Source: Plectonema cf. radiosum LEGE 06105
Lineage (GTDB): Bacteria > Cyanobacteriota > Cyanobacteriia > Cyanobacteriales > Nostocaceae
DNA length: 64,000 bases
Direction: 5' to 3'
Assembly: GCF_015207665.1 (NCBI RefSeq)
Contig: NZ_JADEWL010000015.1
Location: 1 to 64,000 of the forward strand
Part shown: one piece after another, positions 63,397 through 64,000 of the stretch
Layout: every line of letters starts with the position of its first letter
Numbering within the stretch: the first letter of the stretch is position 1
The notes under the pieces: generated by a model
What the model saw: the letters and a program-made list of their open reading frames with translations, nothing else
Database searches by the model: none
What the model was told of the DNA's origin: nothing
Made by a program: the position numbers and the translations under genes

Positions 63397-63570
63397 TTAA
63401 ATATTGTTTTTATTTGATGAATGTTCCCAGGCTTTCGCTTGATTACTCAAAGATTCAGCCGTACCAGCTTGAACTACTTGAGCAACTTCTGTCGAAGAAT
63501 GAGCTAAATCTGAAGGCTAGTTATGCAGTTCTTCGATGGAGTAAGTTGCTCTTTGACCGCTTTGAAGGTT
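63397..63570 (-). pseudogene. Remnant of a second XRE-type gene
   Basis: Read on the minus strand, this stretch ends in EVAQVVQAGTAESLSNQAKA and a TAA at 63397. Before it come PSDLAHSST, an in-frame TAG, and TYSIEELHN. These align with the C-terminal half of the XRE gene at 63596 (GYTLEELL, EVSDL, SEVAIIAQAAAARFA). The N-terminal HTH half is missing. It is a decayed tandem duplicate of its neighbour. Confidence 0.65.
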
Positions 63571-63595
63571 AGTTAATTAACTAATATATCAAAAC

Positions 63596-63958
63596 TTAAC
63601 TCGCTTTTGCCCGATCATTGATTGACTCAGTTGCAGCCGCAAATCGAGCAGCAGCAGCTTGAGCAATAATTGCGACTTCAGATAAAGGCATATTATTAAT
63701 TTGCCTAATAATTAGATTTAAGTCGGAAACTTCGGGTATTGGCTTGCCTCCCAGACAACACAGTAATTCTTCTAAAGTATAGCCAGCATGAGCAGCGATT
63801 TGAGCCAAATTTTCCGTGTCTGGAGTTTTGACTCCTTTCTCCCACATTTGAACGGCTGTTGCGGAAACTCCCAACTGCTTACCAAAAGCACGCTGGCTTA
63901 GGGAACCGCGAGCTAATTTTATTATTTCTATCAGTTTCTGTCTGCTTTCTATATTCAC
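63596..63958 (-). CDS. XRE-family helix-turn-helix regulator
   Basis: A 120-residue protein starting at GTG 63958. Residues 5-65 form a HTH_XRE domain (LSQRAFGKQLGVSATAVQMWEKGVKTPDTENLAQIA). The C-terminal 50 residues are a helical, alanine-rich region (LSEVAIIAQAAAARFAAATE) of unknown role. It is probably a small dimeric repressor or an antitoxin-like regulator. A decayed second copy of the C-terminal half lies just downstream. No toxin partner was recognised in the remaining sequence, but the window ends 42 bp upstream. Confidence 0.85.
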   Translation of the reverse strand: MNIESRQKLIEIIKLARGSLSQRAFGKQLGVSATAVQMWEKGVKTPDTENLAQIAAHAGYTLEELLCCLGGKPIPEVSDLNLIIRQINNMPLSEVAIIAQAAAARFAAATESINDRAKAS

Positions 63959-64000
63959 GTTTCAAGACTAGCTACTCAATTATATTAATTAAAAACTTTC

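Overview
The window looks like chromosome of a filamentous, probably Nostocales-type cyanobacterium. The evidence is oxygenic photosynthesis genes (psaD, ndhD), plastid-ycf homologues (ycf35, ycf46), sulfolipid synthesis genes (sqdB, sqdX), a GAF-GAF-PAS adenylate cyclase of the Anabaena CyaB type, many HIP1 sites (GCGATCGC), and abundant heptamer-type short tandem repeats (STRR). I saw no rRNA, tRNA or CRISPR array.

Layout. 0-1.7 kb: a Fur-family regulator, probably Zur, divergent from purS-purQ. 1.9-8.7 kb: two large AT-rich genes of unknown role, a 1010-residue protein with no recognised domain and a 1218-residue SF2-helicase-like ATPase. This is the best candidate for an undescribed system. 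It is followed by a Uma2-type nuclease gene. 9.7-14.4 kb: trpE, psaD and a DICT-GAF histidine kinase on the minus strand. 14.4-19.7 kb: a gene-poor stretch with decayed coding scraps, a GT4 glycosyltransferase and a debranching-type glycosidase. 19.8-26.6 kb: the DUF2973/DUF2605 pair, thrS, a ParE-type toxin-antitoxin pair and a TonB-dependent receptor with a palindromic leader. 26.7-32.8 kb: ndhD, thrB plus a coiled-coil gene, ycf35, ycf46 and a ribbon-helix-helix protein, all on the minus strand. 33.2-39.4 kb: sqdB, sqdX, the adenylate cyclase and a small conserved gene. 39.6-47.4 kb: purC and an outer-membrane cluster (omp85, lpxC, fabZ, lpxA, lpxB). 47.5-49.6 kb: two tandem paralogous membrane proteins. 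49.9-57.5 kb: selU/mnmH, deoC, recO, an MFS transporter, a second GT4 enzyme and a short MutY-like glycosylase. 57.5-64 kb: a truncated HEAT protein, an M10-type metalloprotease, secG, gpmI, an ABC-F ATPase and an XRE regulator next to the remnant of a related gene.

The intergenic DNA is unusually informative. At least five families of short inverted-repeat, MITE-like elements can be recognised by comparing copies inside the window: a 124-bp family with GGACTTACGC ends (2 copies, opposite orientation), a 92-bp family with AGACATCTCC ends (3 copies plus hairpin cores), a 62-67-bp family with AGAAGTCGGGTTTTT ends (4 copies plus halves), a 195-bp family with TAGGTTGG ends (2 copies flanking the MutY-like gene), and a family of GAGCTAGAAGCTC palindromes. 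Between omp85 and lpxC they are nested, with one element inserted inside a 25-bp tandem array that is itself bracketed by inverted repeats.

Functional links: omp85 with lpxC/fabZ/lpxA/lpxB builds the outer membrane and lipid A. sqdB and sqdX are the two steps of sulfolipid synthesis. ycf35, ycf46 and the RHH gene form a conserved-looking regulatory group. purS/purQ and purC belong to one purine pathway but lie about 38 kb apart. Assignments were made by reading motifs, without database searches.
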